Shown here: in pieces, positions 55,822 to 64,000 of the stretch
Position numbering within the stretch: the stretch's first letter is position 1
How the letters are laid out: each line of letters starts with the position of its first letter
Source of the DNA: Paraburkholderia elongata
GTDB taxonomy: Bacteria > Pseudomonadota > Gammaproteobacteria > Burkholderiales > Burkholderiaceae
Assembly: GCF_013177735.1 (NCBI RefSeq)
Contig: NZ_WOEZ01000044.1
Location: forward strand, 124,001-188,000
Length of the DNA stretch: 64,000 nt
Direction of reading: 5' to 3'
The notes under the pieces: generated by a model
The model's input: only the letters and a program-made list of their open reading frames with translations
Database searches by the model: none
What the model was told of the DNA's origin: nothing
Made by a program: the position numbers and the translations under genes

Positions 55822-56553
55822 TTACAGGACCGCTTCCGCAACCAGCTGCAGCGCCGGCGCAAGCTTCTTGCAAAGCTCCGGGCTTTCCAGCGCATAGGTA
55901 AGGTTCATCTGGGCAATCTGCACATGTTCCGCGGCGAGTGCCTGAGCCCGGGCGCCTTCGCCGCGCTCCATCGCCTGAACGAGACTGTGATGCTGCTGGT
56001 GCGCCATGAAGAGCCACTGGCGGCCCTCTTCGATAGCAGACTGCATCGGCAGCATCGCGCTGGCTGCGGCGAACGGCAGCCGGTTGTTCATTTCGATAGC
56101 GCGGATGAGCGCTGCGTTGCCGGAGCCTTCAACGATAAGGTGGTGGAGCCGGTTGTTCATGTCGGTGTACACCGCGTAGTCGTCGAGCGTCAGCTCGGAC
56201 TTGGCGAGCAGTTTGTCACCGGTGCGCAGGCATTCGTTCAGCGCGTTGGACAGCTGGCGCGGCACGCCATGTTCGGCAACCAGCCGGGCCGCCATGCCCT
56301 CGAGGTGTCCGCGCACGGCGATGGCGTCCGAAATCTCTGCGGCCGTAATGCGGCGCATGACATATCCGCCCGCCGGAGAGGGTTCCACCAGCCCCTCCTG
56401 CTCAAGGGTGGTGAGCGCGAGCCGAACCGGCGTGCGCGACGCCTGCAGCCGCTCGGCAAGGGCCACCTCGGCGAGGCGCTCTCCGGGCGCGAATTCACCC
56501 TTCAGAATCAGGTCGCGCAAATAGACCAGTACACGCTCTTGCTGGGACTCCAT
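55822..56553 (-). CDS. GntR-family regulator (FCD/FadR subfamily)
   Basis: The 243-residue regulator has an N-terminal winged helix (ILKGEFAPGERLAEVALAERLQASRTPVRLALTTLEQEGLV, about 15-55) and an FCD ligand domain with metal-type residues (DMNNRLHHLIVEGSGN near 130; HHSLVQAMERGE near 195). GGAGAG lies 4 nt upstream of the ATG at 56553. It is divergent from the Rieske oxygenase gene, so it is the probable local regulator, with a small organic acid as ligand in most relatives. Confidence 0.88.
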   Translation of the reverse strand: MESQQERVLVYLRDLILKGEFAPGERLAEVALAERLQASRTPVRLALTTLEQEGLVEPSPAGGYVMRRITAAEISDAIAVRGHLEGMAARLVAEHGVPRQLSNALNECLRTGDKLLAKSELTLDDYAVYTDMNNRLHHLIVEGSGNAALIRAIEMNNRLPFAAASAMLPMQSAIEEGRQWLFMAHQQHHSLVQAMERGEGARAQALAAEHVQIAQMNLTYALESPELCKKLAPALQLVAEAVL

Positions 56554-56625
56554 TTTTCTCTCCAATGGCCCACAAATCAGGGCCAGACAATCATCGCAGA
56601 CGCACTGCATTCCGCATGTACCGCA

Positions 56626-56676
56626 TTGTAGACCATGACTGCTACGATTTCCGGACAATGTTTGTTGGCGACAAAC
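56626..56676 (+). promoter_or_regulatory. Candidate GntR (FCD) operators
   Basis: TTGTAGACCA (56626-56635) fits the FadR-subfamily half-symmetric pattern TNGTNNACNA. GTTTGT-TGGCG-ACAAAC (56660-56676) is a 6-bp inverted repeat. Both lie in the divergent region between the GntR gene and the oxygenase gene. Confidence 0.45.
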
Positions 56677-56945
56677 TTTAAGTTCAACGATGTATGCAGA
56701 AAAGCTTCTTGTCGCGTAAGCGCCGGTCTCAGGGAAAATCCTGGTTCAGCAGAAAAGTGTATTGAAAATCAATCTGTTAAACGTAAATTACGGCCGGTAG
56801 CGACAGTCGAAAAAGATTGGTGGAAGGTGTTTTGTGTATGCAGTAATTGAATATTTGAATTCTTCAACATATGCTTCGTTCTCATCAGGTTGCACATTGC
56901 ATGCAGAAATTCGTGCACTGCATCCATCCCCACCGGAGAAAAGCC

Positions 56946-58262
56946 ATGATGAGTTCCCAGCAAAACGACCTGATAACCCGCGTAGGCAAGGGCACTCCCG
57001 CCGGCGAGCTGTTGCGCAACTACTGGCAGCCCGTGACGCTGGTCGACGAGCTGCCCGCGGAGCGTCCTGTGCGCGCCGTGCGTCTGATGCGGCAGGATTT
57101 CGTTGTATTCAAGGACGAAGCGGGCCGCTACGGCATGCTGGACCGTGACTGTCCGCACCGCGGCGCCGACCTGGCGGCGGGCCGCCTCGAGGCAGGCGGT
57201 CTGCGCTGCGCGTTTCACGGCTGGCTCTTCGACGTCAACGGCAGCTGCCTGTCGACGCCGGGCGAACCCGTCGGCAGCACGCTGTGCAAGAAGGTCCGCC
57301 AGAGCGCGTATCCCATCGTGGAGCGCAGCGGCATCCTGTTCGCCTACATCGGAAAGGGCGAGCCGCCTGCTTTCCCGAATTTCGACTGCTTCGCCGCGCC
57401 GGGCGAATACACGTTCGCTTTCAAGGGGCTCTTTGAATGCAACTGGCTGCAGGCGCTCGAAGTTGGCATTGACCCGGCTCACGCATCGTTCCTGCACCGC
57501 TTCTTCGAAGACGAAGACGTAAGCGAGAGCTACGGCAAGCAGTTCCGTGGCGCCTCGGCTGACTCGGATATGCCGATTACGAAGGTACTGCGCGAATATG
57601 AGTCGCCTGAGATTCTCGTCAGCCCCGCCGATTATGGCCTGCGCCTTATTGCCAAGCGCCCGCTTAACGACGAGCAGACCCATGTCCGCGTGACCAACGT
57701 CGTATTCCCGCAGGCATTTGTGATCCCGATGAGCTCGGAGATGACCATCACGCAATGGCACGTGCCCGTCGACGACGAGAACTGCTACTGGTACGCCATC
57801 TTCACGAGCTTTAGCGCGCCGACGAACAAGCAGCAGATGCGCGAGCAGCGGCTCGAACTGTATGAACTGCCCGACTACACGTCGCGCAAGAACAAGCGCA
57901 ACAACTACGGCTTCAACCTGAAGGAGCAGTTGACCGAGACGTACACGGGTATGGGCTTTGACATCAACGTTCACGACCAGTGGGCCGTCGAATCGCAGGG
58001 CGTTATTCAGGACCGCACGCGAGAGCACCTGGGCACCACCGACAAGGGCATCATCGCGTACCGCCGTCTGCTGGTCGACGCAATTGAGAAGACGAAGGCG
58101 GGCGAGAAGACGCTGATGATGATTGACGAGCAGCAGGCCGCCCACCTCATGGGCCCCGCATCTATCGACGGCATCGGCCCGGCGGACCGCTGGGATGAGT
58201 ACTGGAAGGAGTCGGACGTCAATCGCCGCACGGCTGCCCCGTGGCCGGCACCGAAAGCCTGA
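56946..58262 (+). CDS. Rieske non-haem iron oxygenase, large subunit (phthalate-dioxygenase type)
   Basis: The 438-residue oxygenase has a Rieske [2Fe-2S] site CPHRGADL ... CAFHGW (about residues 68-90). The mononuclear iron site lies in NWLQALEVGIDPAHASFLHRF (about 170-190), with bridging Asp and two His. There is no small-subunit gene, so an alpha-3 enzyme like phthalate dioxygenase or dicamba demethylase is expected. It may hydroxylate a ring or remove an N- or O-alkyl group. GGAG precedes the first ATG of a MM pair. It is the first gene of the cluster, with ferredoxin and reductase downstream. Confidence 0.88.
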   Translation: MMSSQQNDLITRVGKGTPAGELLRNYWQPVTLVDELPAERPVRAVRLMRQDFVVFKDEAGRYGMLDRDCPHRGADLAAGRLEAGGLRCAFHGWLFDVNGSCLSTPGEPVGSTLCKKVRQSAYPIVERSGILFAYIGKGEPPAFPNFDCFAAPGEYTFAFKGLFECNWLQALEVGIDPAHASFLHRFFEDEDVSESYGKQFRGASADSDMPITKVLREYESPEILVSPADYGLRLIAKRPLNDEQTHVRVTNVVFPQAFVIPMSSEMTITQWHVPVDDENCYWYAIFTSFSAPTNKQQMREQRLELYELPDYTSRKNKRNNYGFNLKEQLTETYTGMGFDINVHDQWAVESQGVIQDRTREHLGTTDKGIIAYRRLLVDAIEKTKAGEKTLMMIDEQQAAHLMGPASIDGIGPADRWDEYWKESDVNRRTAAPWPAPKA

Positions 58263-58321
58263 GGACCAGCCCCGCAACCTGAATGGAGCGCGCGGCCGTC
58301 CTGTTGCCGAGCGAATCAAAA

Positions 58322-59758
58322 ATGTCTTTCGTAGAATCCCACGGCTTGTGGACAGACGCCCAGCACGCTGCGTACAAAGCGTTGCTGGAGCGCCTGCAAA
58401 AGAGTGATGTCCGGGTGGTGCGTTTTTCGTTTCCCGACCAGCATGGACTTCTGCGCGGCAAGACCCTCGTCGTCGACGAGGCTATCAAGGCATTCAGGAG
58501 CGGCGTGACGCTCACGACCACGCTCTTCGCCAAAGACACATCGCACCGTACGGTGTTCCCGGTGTTCACTGCCGGCGGCGGTTTCGACATGCCTGAAATG
58601 CAGGGCGCGTGCGACATCCTGATGGTCGCCGACCCTGAGACGTTCCGCATCCTGCCCTGGGCGCCGCATACCGGCTGGGTGCTGTGCGACGTCTACTTCG
58701 CCAATGGCAGGCCGGTGCCGTTTGGCACACGGCATCTCTTCAAGCGCGCGCTCGACCAGCTGTCCAGTCATGGGTACGAGTTCGTGTCCGGCCTTGAAGT
58801 CGAGTTTCACGTCTTCAAAGTGACCAACCCGAACATGAAGCCCGAGCACTCAGGGCAGCCCGGTACGCCACCCGATGTCGAACTGCTCTCGCACGGTTAT
58901 CAGTATCTGACGGAGTTGCGCTACGACGCCGTCGACGATGTGATGGAACTGCTCCGCCGCAACATCGATGGGCTCGAGCTGCCAGTACGCTCGCTCGAGG
59001 TCGAGTATGGTCCGAGCCAGTTCGAGTTCACGTTTGCCCCCACGAAGGGCATTCGCAGCGCCGACGACATGATTCTGTTTCGGAGCGCGGTCAAGCAGAT
59101 TTGCCAGCGCAACGGCTATCACGCGACCTTCATGTGCCGGCCGCGGATTCCGAATGTGGTGTCGAGCGGATGGCATCTGCATCAGTCGCTTGTGCATGCC
59201 GCGGATGGGAAGAACGCGTTCATGCCGACCCGTGCCGATGAACCGCTTTCGTCAACCGGTCAGAAGTATCTGGCGGGGCTTCTCGCGCATGCCCAGGGCG
59301 CGACGGCCTTGTCGACGCCGACCATCAACGGTTACCGGCGCTACCGGCCGTATTCGAATGCACCGGACCGCGCCATCTGGGGACGCGACAACCGTGGCGT
59401 GATGTTGCGCGTGCTCGGTGGCCAGAATGACCCGGCCAGCCGTATCGAAAACCGTGTCGGCGAGCCGACAGCGAACCCGTATCTGTACTTCGGTTCGCAG
59501 GTGCTCTCAGGCATGGACGGTCTGCGACGCAACCTTGAGCTGCCGCCGTCGGCGGATATGCCCTACGAAACACAGGCCGAATCGTTGCCGCGCACGCTTG
59601 GGCGTGCCATCGATGCGCTGCGTGCTGACGACTGCTTGCGCGAAGGTTTCGGCAGTGCCTTCGTCGATTATTTCTGCAAGCTCAAGGAAGCAGAGCTCAA
59701 CCGCTTCAACCTGGAAGTCACCGAGTGGGAACACCGGGAGTATTTCGAAACGTTCTGA
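58322..59758 (+). CDS. Glutamine-synthetase-like gamma-glutamyl-amine ligase
   Basis: This 478-residue GS-family ligase is not a housekeeping GlnA. Catalytic segments are present: GLEVEFHVF near 160, EVEYGPSQFEFTF near 225, SSGWHLHQSL near 280, NGYRRYRP near 335, DNRGVMLRVLGG near 355 and ENRVGEPTANPYLY near 378. By size and context it resembles the ligases of aniline (TdnQ/AtdA1) or isopropylamine (IpuC) breakdown, which join glutamate to an amine using ATP. ATG 58322 fits the family start; ATG 58283 is also in frame. The amine substrate is unknown. Confidence 0.8.
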   Translation: MSFVESHGLWTDAQHAAYKALLERLQKSDVRVVRFSFPDQHGLLRGKTLVVDEAIKAFRSGVTLTTTLFAKDTSHRTVFPVFTAGGGFDMPEMQGACDILMVADPETFRILPWAPHTGWVLCDVYFANGRPVPFGTRHLFKRALDQLSSHGYEFVSGLEVEFHVFKVTNPNMKPEHSGQPGTPPDVELLSHGYQYLTELRYDAVDDVMELLRRNIDGLELPVRSLEVEYGPSQFEFTFAPTKGIRSADDMILFRSAVKQICQRNGYHATFMCRPRIPNVVSSGWHLHQSLVHAADGKNAFMPTRADEPLSSTGQKYLAGLLAHAQGATALSTPTINGYRRYRPYSNAPDRAIWGRDNRGVMLRVLGGQNDPASRIENRVGEPTANPYLYFGSQVLSGMDGLRRNLELPPSADMPYETQAESLPRTLGRAIDALRADDCLREGFGSAFVDYFCKLKEAELNRFNLEVTEWEHREYFETF

Positions 59759-59791
59759 TGGTGTTCCCATCGGCTGCAATAAATTGCATGG

Positions 59792-59825
59792 GACCAGAGT
59801 AAGCGCTAAAGCGCCAACTCTGGTC
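59792..59825 (+). other. Intercistronic hairpin
   Basis: A 9-bp perfect stem GACCAGAGT / ACTCTGGTC encloses a second GCGC/GCGC stem. It lies between the ligase stop and the ferredoxin ribosome site, with no T-run. It may be an RNA-processing or stability element that separates expression of the halves of the operon. Confidence 0.6.
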
Positions 59826-59842
59826 GACAAAGGAGAGATGTC

Positions 59843-60166
59843 ATGCCTATCGTCACTTACATTCTGCGCGACGGTGAGCGCCGGGAAATCGAGGTGCCCG
59901 CTGGCACCAGTGTGATGGAAGCCGCGATTCACAACAACGTGCGCGGCATCGATGCCGAGTGCGGTGGTTGCCTTTCGTGCGCAACCTGTCACGTCTACGT
60001 GGACGCGTCGTCGGCAGCGGAGTTGCTTTCGCCCGACGAGTCCGAACTGGAACTGCTCGATGGTGTGGCCGCCGAACGCCGTCCCGAGAGCCGGCTGAGC
60101 TGCCAGCTCGTCATGACGCCCGCCACGAGTGGGCTGGTCGTGCAGATTCCGCAGAAGCAGGGCTGA
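59843..60166 (+). CDS. [2Fe-2S] ferredoxin, adrenodoxin/putidaredoxin type
   Basis: A 107-residue electron carrier with the ligand pattern C-x5-C-x2-C ... C (ECGGCLSCATCHVYV near residues 38-50 and RLSCQL near 87). An extra Cys falls inside the first loop, where relatives usually have Ser or Ala. AAAGGAGAG precedes the ATG. It is directly followed by a matching reductase gene. It should shuttle electrons from that reductase to the Rieske oxygenase. Confidence 0.9.
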   Translation: MPIVTYILRDGERREIEVPAGTSVMEAAIHNNVRGIDAECGGCLSCATCHVYVDASSAAELLSPDESELELLDGVAAERRPESRLSCQLVMTPATSGLVVQIPQKQG

Positions 60167-60170
60167 CATC

Positions 60171-61427
60171 ATGAAACAAACGCTTGTGATTGTTGGGGCA
60201 TCCTACGCGGGCATTCAGCTTGCCGCGTCCGCGAGGGAATTCGGTTTCGACGGACACATCGTGCTGCTTGGCGATGAGCCCGACGCGCCATATCACCGGC
60301 CGCCGCTGTCCAAAGGGTTTCTGACGGGCAGTTATGCGGAGGACCGTCTGCCCCTGCGTTCGCAGGCGTTCCTCGACGAGGAAAAGATTCAGTGGATGCC
60401 ATCCACGCGCGCAACCTACATCGACCGCGAACGGAAAGAGGTCGAACTGCATGACGGTACGCGAATCACGTACGACCACCTTGCACTGACAATGGGTGCA
60501 CGCGTGCGCAAGCTCGACTGTCCGGGCGCGACGCACGATGCGGTGCATTATCTGCGCGACCTGCGCGACGCGAGGCGGCTGGCTGGAACAGTACGGACCG
60601 CACGCAGTGCAGTCGTAATCGGTGGCGGCTATATCGGCCTCGAAGCTGCGGCTTCACTCCGCCAGCAGGGGCTCAAAGTGACCGTCGTCGAGACGGAGTC
60701 ACGTCTGCTGGCGCGGGTCGCCTCGCCGTGGCTGTCTGAGTTCATGCTGCGCGCGCATACGGACCGCGGTGTCACGTTCGAGTTCGGGCGCAAGGTAGTG
60801 GCCCTGCATAGCACGGTCGATGTCGTCTCCGTCGAACTCGAGGATGGCACACACCTGACGTGCGACCTCATCGTGGTCGGTATCGGCGTTGTTCCAAACG
60901 TGGAGCTGGCTGTGGACGGCGGGCTGAAAGTGGCAGGAGGCGTCGCTGTCGACTCGTTCGCGCGCACCAGCGATCCCTCGATTGTCGCCGCGGGTGACTG
61001 CGTTTCGTTCGTCCCGCACTGGGCTCCTGCCGGCACGCCTGGCTGCCGTATCGAGTCGGTGCAAAACGCAAACGATATGGCGAAAACCGCTGCTGCTTCC
61101 ATCGTCGGACGGTCCGAGCCGTACCGCGCGCTGCCCTGGTTCTGGTCGGACCAATACGACCTGAAACTGCAGATGGCAGGGGTGAACACGGGGTTCACCG
61201 ACTTCGTGCTGCGCGGCTCGGTCGATGACCGCAAATTCTCCCTCTTTTACTTCCGCGGCGAGAAGCTCATCGCGGTCGACAGCATCAACCGGCCGCAGGA
61301 CCACATGCTCGCGCGCAAGCTGCTGACAAGGGGCGCACAGCCGATGCCGCAGCAGATCAGCGACCCAGACTTCGACCTAAAAGCACTCGCGAACCAGCCG
61401 GTTTCCGTCGCACAGGGAGTCGCATGA
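60171..61427 (+). CDS. NAD(P)H-dependent ferredoxin reductase (FAD)
   Basis: The 418-residue FAD enzyme of the putidaredoxin-reductase type has an N-terminal FAD loop VGASYAGIQLAASAR near residue 8, an NAD loop VVIGGGYIGLEAAASL near 150, and the FAD motif SIVAAGDCVSF near 275. The start at 60171, 5 nt after the ferredoxin stop, implies coupling. Its stop overlaps the next gene. It completes a three-component oxygenase chain with the ferredoxin and the Rieske subunit. Confidence 0.9.
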   Translation: MKQTLVIVGASYAGIQLAASAREFGFDGHIVLLGDEPDAPYHRPPLSKGFLTGSYAEDRLPLRSQAFLDEEKIQWMPSTRATYIDRERKEVELHDGTRITYDHLALTMGARVRKLDCPGATHDAVHYLRDLRDARRLAGTVRTARSAVVIGGGYIGLEAAASLRQQGLKVTVVETESRLLARVASPWLSEFMLRAHTDRGVTFEFGRKVVALHSTVDVVSVELEDGTHLTCDLIVVGIGVVPNVELAVDGGLKVAGGVAVDSFARTSDPSIVAAGDCVSFVPHWAPAGTPGCRIESVQNANDMAKTAAASIVGRSEPYRALPWFWSDQYDLKLQMAGVNTGFTDFVLRGSVDDRKFSLFYFRGEKLIAVDSINRPQDHMLARKLLTRGAQPMPQQISDPDFDLKALANQPVSVAQGVA

Positions 61428-62206
61428 TGAGTGCGGGTGAAATCCACCGGCCACTCGTCGGGCTGGTCTGTGACCGCTTTATCGTGGGCGAGCACGACCT
61501 GCACAGCGCAAAGCACAGCTACATCCGGGCACTGATGTCCTGCTCGCTTGTGAGTCCCGTTCTGATTCCGGCTACGCAGGACATCGACAGCCTCGAAGGC
61601 TATCTCGACGGCGTGAGCGGTTTGCTGTTTCCAGGCGGTGCTTCGAATGTCGAGGCCCGGCGTTACGGTGGAACCTTGAATATCGACATGATGGTGGACC
61701 CGGACCGCGACCATGTTGCGCTGGAACTGATGCGGGGCGCTGGTGCCCGCGGCATGCCGTTTCTGGCCATCTGCCGTGGTTTCCAGGAGATGAACGTGGC
61801 CTTTGGCGGCACGCTCCATACCGACATCCATGCGGCGGGGCACGCTGCGGACCACCTTGAAGACCCCAACGAGGATTTGCCCACCCGCTACCGGTACAAG
61901 CACGACATAGACCTGTGCGCCGGCGGCAGGCTCGCCGCCCTCACGGGAGAGCAGCGCGTGCGTGTGAATTCGCTTCACAGGCAAGGCGTGGCCAAACTTG
62001 CGCCGCCACTGGCTGTAGAAGCTCGCGCGCCAGACGGGCTGATTGAGGCGTATCGACTTGATGGCAACGACTTCGCGCTCGGAGTGCAGTGGCATCCGGA
62101 AGTAACGGTGGAAAGTGATGGAATGTCGCGCTTGCTTTTCGAGGCGTTCGGAGCCAGTTGCCGTCGGTACGCCGTGCAACAGGCCGATGTCCAAATGAAG
62201 GATTAG
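61424..62206 (+). CDS. PuuD-like gamma-glutamyl hydrolase (class I GATase family)
   Basis: The 260-residue peptidase C26-type enzyme has its nucleophile Cys in FLAICRGFQEMNVAFGG (near residue 118) and the catalytic His-x-Glu in GVQWHPEV (near 225). PuuD cleaves gamma-glutamyl-GABA, and TdnT/AtdA2-type relatives cleave gamma-glutamyl-anilide. It overlaps the reductase gene by ATGA. Paired with the GS-like ligase, it would release the glutamyl group from the substrate or product. Confidence 0.85.
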   Translation: MMSAGEIHRPLVGLVCDRFIVGEHDLHSAKHSYIRALMSCSLVSPVLIPATQDIDSLEGYLDGVSGLLFPGGASNVEARRYGGTLNIDMMVDPDRDHVALELMRGAGARGMPFLAICRGFQEMNVAFGGTLHTDIHAAGHAADHLEDPNEDLPTRYRYKHDIDLCAGGRLAALTGEQRVRVNSLHRQGVAKLAPPLAVEARAPDGLIEAYRLDGNDFALGVQWHPEVTVESDGMSRLLFEAFGASCRRYAVQQADVQMKD

Positions 62207-62210
62207 ACCC

Positions 62211-63185
62211 ATGTCTGCAGATCGCATTGACCTCAACCTGCTGCGCGTGTTCGACGCAGTGTTCGAAGACCGCAACCTTGCATTGGCGGGCAAGCGCCTG
62301 CATCTTAGTCAGTCGGCGATCAGTCACGCACTGACGCGTCTTCGACAGGTGCTCGGCGACGACCTCTTTGTGCGCACGGGAAAAGGGATGGAGCCGACCG
62401 TGCGTGCGCATGGCATGGCGATGCAGGTGCGCGGTGCGCTTCAACAAATCAAGGCCGCCCTGGGCGTGGACGCATTCGACCCCGGCGGCGCACAACGCAA
62501 ATTCGTTGTTGCCGCGAACGACTACATCACTTCCCTGCTACTCGGACGACTCAGCCAGCGATTGAGCACGGAAGCACCGCTCGTGGACCTGGTCATCCGG
62601 CCCTCCACACGGCTCGACCTTGCGGGGCAAATCGACGTCGGCCGCATCGATATCGCGGTGGGTATATTTGCAGACATCCCGTCACGCTTCAGGTCGATGA
62701 CAGTCTGGGAGCAGACGGATGTGCTGCTCCTGCATCGTGAGCATCCCATCGCCGAGAGACCGGTGACCCGTGAGGACCTGCTGTCTTATCCGCTTGTCGC
62801 TATCTCACAGGGTGGAGAGGAGGAGGGGGCGGTGAGTGGCTTTATCGTAGAGCGCGGTCTCGCGAGGCAATCGGAGATGTTCAATCGCGACGCGCTCAAC
62901 GCCGCATTTACGGACAAAGGTGAGGCGCCACGCGTGCGCATGTCCGTTGCACATTCCCTCGCGATGCCCGCGCTCCTTCGGCACAGCAACATGCTCGCGC
63001 TGGTTCCCTCATCGCTTGGGCGCGAACTGGAGAGGTACGGCGAATTGAAGATGCGCCCGACGCCCTATGACTGTCCGAACGCAGCGGTCCGTGTGGTCTG
63101 GCATGAGCGCAACGACGCAGACCCCGCGTTGCAATGGCTCAGGCATCAGCTTGGTGATGTGGCGCGGCAGGTTCGCACCTGCTGA
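62211..63185 (+). CDS. LysR-family regulator
   Basis: The 324-residue regulator has a standard N-terminal HTH (LRVFDAVFEDRNLALAGKRLHLSQSAISHALTRLRQVL, about 8-45) and a substrate-binding domain. It is only 4 bp after the hydrolase gene in the same direction, which is unusual because LysR genes more often sit divergently. It may activate the cluster or the downstream transporter. With the GntR gene, the region has two regulators. Confidence 0.9.
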   Translation: MSADRIDLNLLRVFDAVFEDRNLALAGKRLHLSQSAISHALTRLRQVLGDDLFVRTGKGMEPTVRAHGMAMQVRGALQQIKAALGVDAFDPGGAQRKFVVAANDYITSLLLGRLSQRLSTEAPLVDLVIRPSTRLDLAGQIDVGRIDIAVGIFADIPSRFRSMTVWEQTDVLLLHREHPIAERPVTREDLLSYPLVAISQGGEEEGAVSGFIVERGLARQSEMFNRDALNAAFTDKGEAPRVRMSVAHSLAMPALLRHSNMLALVPSSLGRELERYGELKMRPTPYDCPNAAVRVVWHERNDADPALQWLRHQLGDVARQVRTC

Positions 63186-63461
63186 TTCACGCGTTTCAAG
63201 ATTGTTATGCAAAGAATTCACTTTGCCTCTGTCTCCGTGCGCGATCGCATCAACGTCGTCAAATAGTCGGCAAACATAGGGCTTCTCGATGCAAACGGGC
63301 ATTCCGCGCGAATGGGTCGGTCGCATTGAGTTCCGTCGCCAGTCAGGTGTCCATACTTTGCCGGGTTGTTGCTCGAAATTGGTGCTCTTAAGCTTGGCCG
63401 CCGATGAAATCTGCGATTCAGGCTCTATCGGATTTGTTTCAATCCAATAAGTGAGGATGCA

Positions 63462-64000
63462 ATGGAAGAGACCAGGACTGTCGACGTACACACGCTCATC
63501 AACGAGCACCCCTTCTCGCGCTACCAGTGGCTGGTGTTCGCGATGTGTTTCATCATCGTACTGATGGACGGATTCGATACGGCCGCTATTGGCTTCATCG
63601 CACCCTCGCTGCTGTCGGAATGGCACCTGAGCAAAGCCGCGCTGGCACCGGTGCTGAGTGCCGCACTTTTTGGCCTCGCGTGTGGTGCGCTTCTCTCCGG
63701 ACCGATATCGGACCGTTGGGGGCGGCGCCTCGTTCTGATCGGCTCGGTGTTGCTGTTCGGTCTGGCGTGTCTCGGTTCGGGCTATGCGTCGAATCTGATG
63801 GAACTGACCGTGCTGCGCTTTGTTACCGGAGTGGGTCTGGGCGCAGCGATGCCGAATGCAGTGACGCTTATGAGCGAATTCTGCCCGGACAAACGCCGCG
63901 CGACCATCGTCAACCTGATGTTCTGCGGCTTTCCGCTAGGCGCCGCATTCGGTGGCTTCCTTGCTGCATGGATGATTCCGCAGTTCGGCTGGCGTAGCGT
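63462..64000 (+). CDS. MFS transporter, aromatic acid:H+ symporter type (3' end outside window)
   Basis: The first 179 residues of a major-facilitator protein of the AAHS group (PcaK/BenK-like) are present. Evidence is QWLVFAMCFIIVLMDGFDTAAIGFIAPSL near residue 20-48, whose DGFD motif is typical of aromatic-acid importers, and the loop GPISDRWGRRL near 78. GAGG lies 5 nt before the ATG. It probably imports the compound handled by the oxygenase cluster. The 276-bp gap before it holds no gene. The frame is open to the window end. Confidence 0.88.
   Translation, partial: MEETRTVDVHTLINEHPFSRYQWLVFAMCFIIVLMDGFDTAAIGFIAPSLLSEWHLSKAALAPVLSAALFGLACGALLSGPISDRWGRRLVLIGSVLLFGLACLGSGYASNLMELTVLRFVTGVGLGAAMPNAVTLMSEFCPDKRRATIVNLMFCGFPLGAAFGGFLAAWMIPQFGWRS

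Overview
The window is high-GC chromosomal DNA that reads as a Burkholderiales bacterium, most likely Paraburkholderia. The box (aerobic benzoyl-CoA) genes, paired DUF2844/DUF3443 genes, a pentapeptide MXKDX repeat protein, abundant EamA/MFS transporters and the codon usage all fit. This assignment rests on reading the proteins, not on a database search.

Layout. 0-3.3 kb: the end of a benzoyl-CoA oxygenation operon (boxC partial, boxB, boxA). 3.4-4.0 kb: a VapC/antitoxin pair with a direct-repeat operator. 4.0-12.5 kb: a complete reductive pyrimidine catabolism locus. A RutR-like TetR regulator is divergent from ureidopropionase, preT, preA, an NCS1 transporter and dihydropyrimidinase, and a palindromic operator sits on the promoter. 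12.7-15.1 kb: a cystine-type amino acid ABC transporter. 15.5-17.4 kb: leuA preceded by a leucine-rich leader peptide and attenuator. 17.5-23.2 kb: cell-envelope genes (lipoproteins, an HMW1C-like N-glycosyltransferase, a DUF2844/DUF3443 pair). 23.6-24.9 kb: bamC. 25.3-25.6 kb: a sigma-54 promoter with palindromic upstream sites and IHF-like sites, followed by a structured ~205-nt RNA candidate and a strong terminator. 25.7-33.8 kb: EamA transporter, lactate permease, small lipoproteins, thiC with a TPP riboswitch, rnk and a secreted fimbrial-like protein. 33.9-36.8 kb: a DUF1223 / cytochrome b / molybdopterin oxidoreductase / MXKDX cassette. 37.0-43.2 kb: transporters, a 2,4-dienoyl-CoA reductase-type flavoenzyme, and two inverted copies of a hairpin-rich dispersed repeat whose third copy lies at 15.2 kb. 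43.3-49.3 kb: a five-gene ABC transporter/phosphodiesterase operon with a LacI regulator. 49.4-51.8 kb: tRNA-Leu(UAA), an eroded tyrosine-recombinase remnant and gene-poor DNA. 51.8-64 kb: an accessory catabolic region.

The most interesting region is 53.6-64 kb. A GntR-regulated cluster encodes a single-subunit Rieske oxygenase, a glutamine-synthetase-like ligase, an adrenodoxin-type ferredoxin, a ferredoxin reductase, a PuuD-like gamma-glutamyl hydrolase, a LysR regulator and an aromatic-acid-type MFS importer, with a FUSC exporter next door. The ligase and hydrolase recall the gamma-glutamylation chemistry of aniline degradation (TdnQ/TdnT, AtdA1/A2). The oxygenase and its electron chain recall dicamba-demethylase-type systems. 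The combination suggests an amine-oxidation pathway that uses a gamma-glutamyl carrier and whose substrate is unknown. Its position just after a tRNA with an integrase scar suggests it may have been acquired horizontally.
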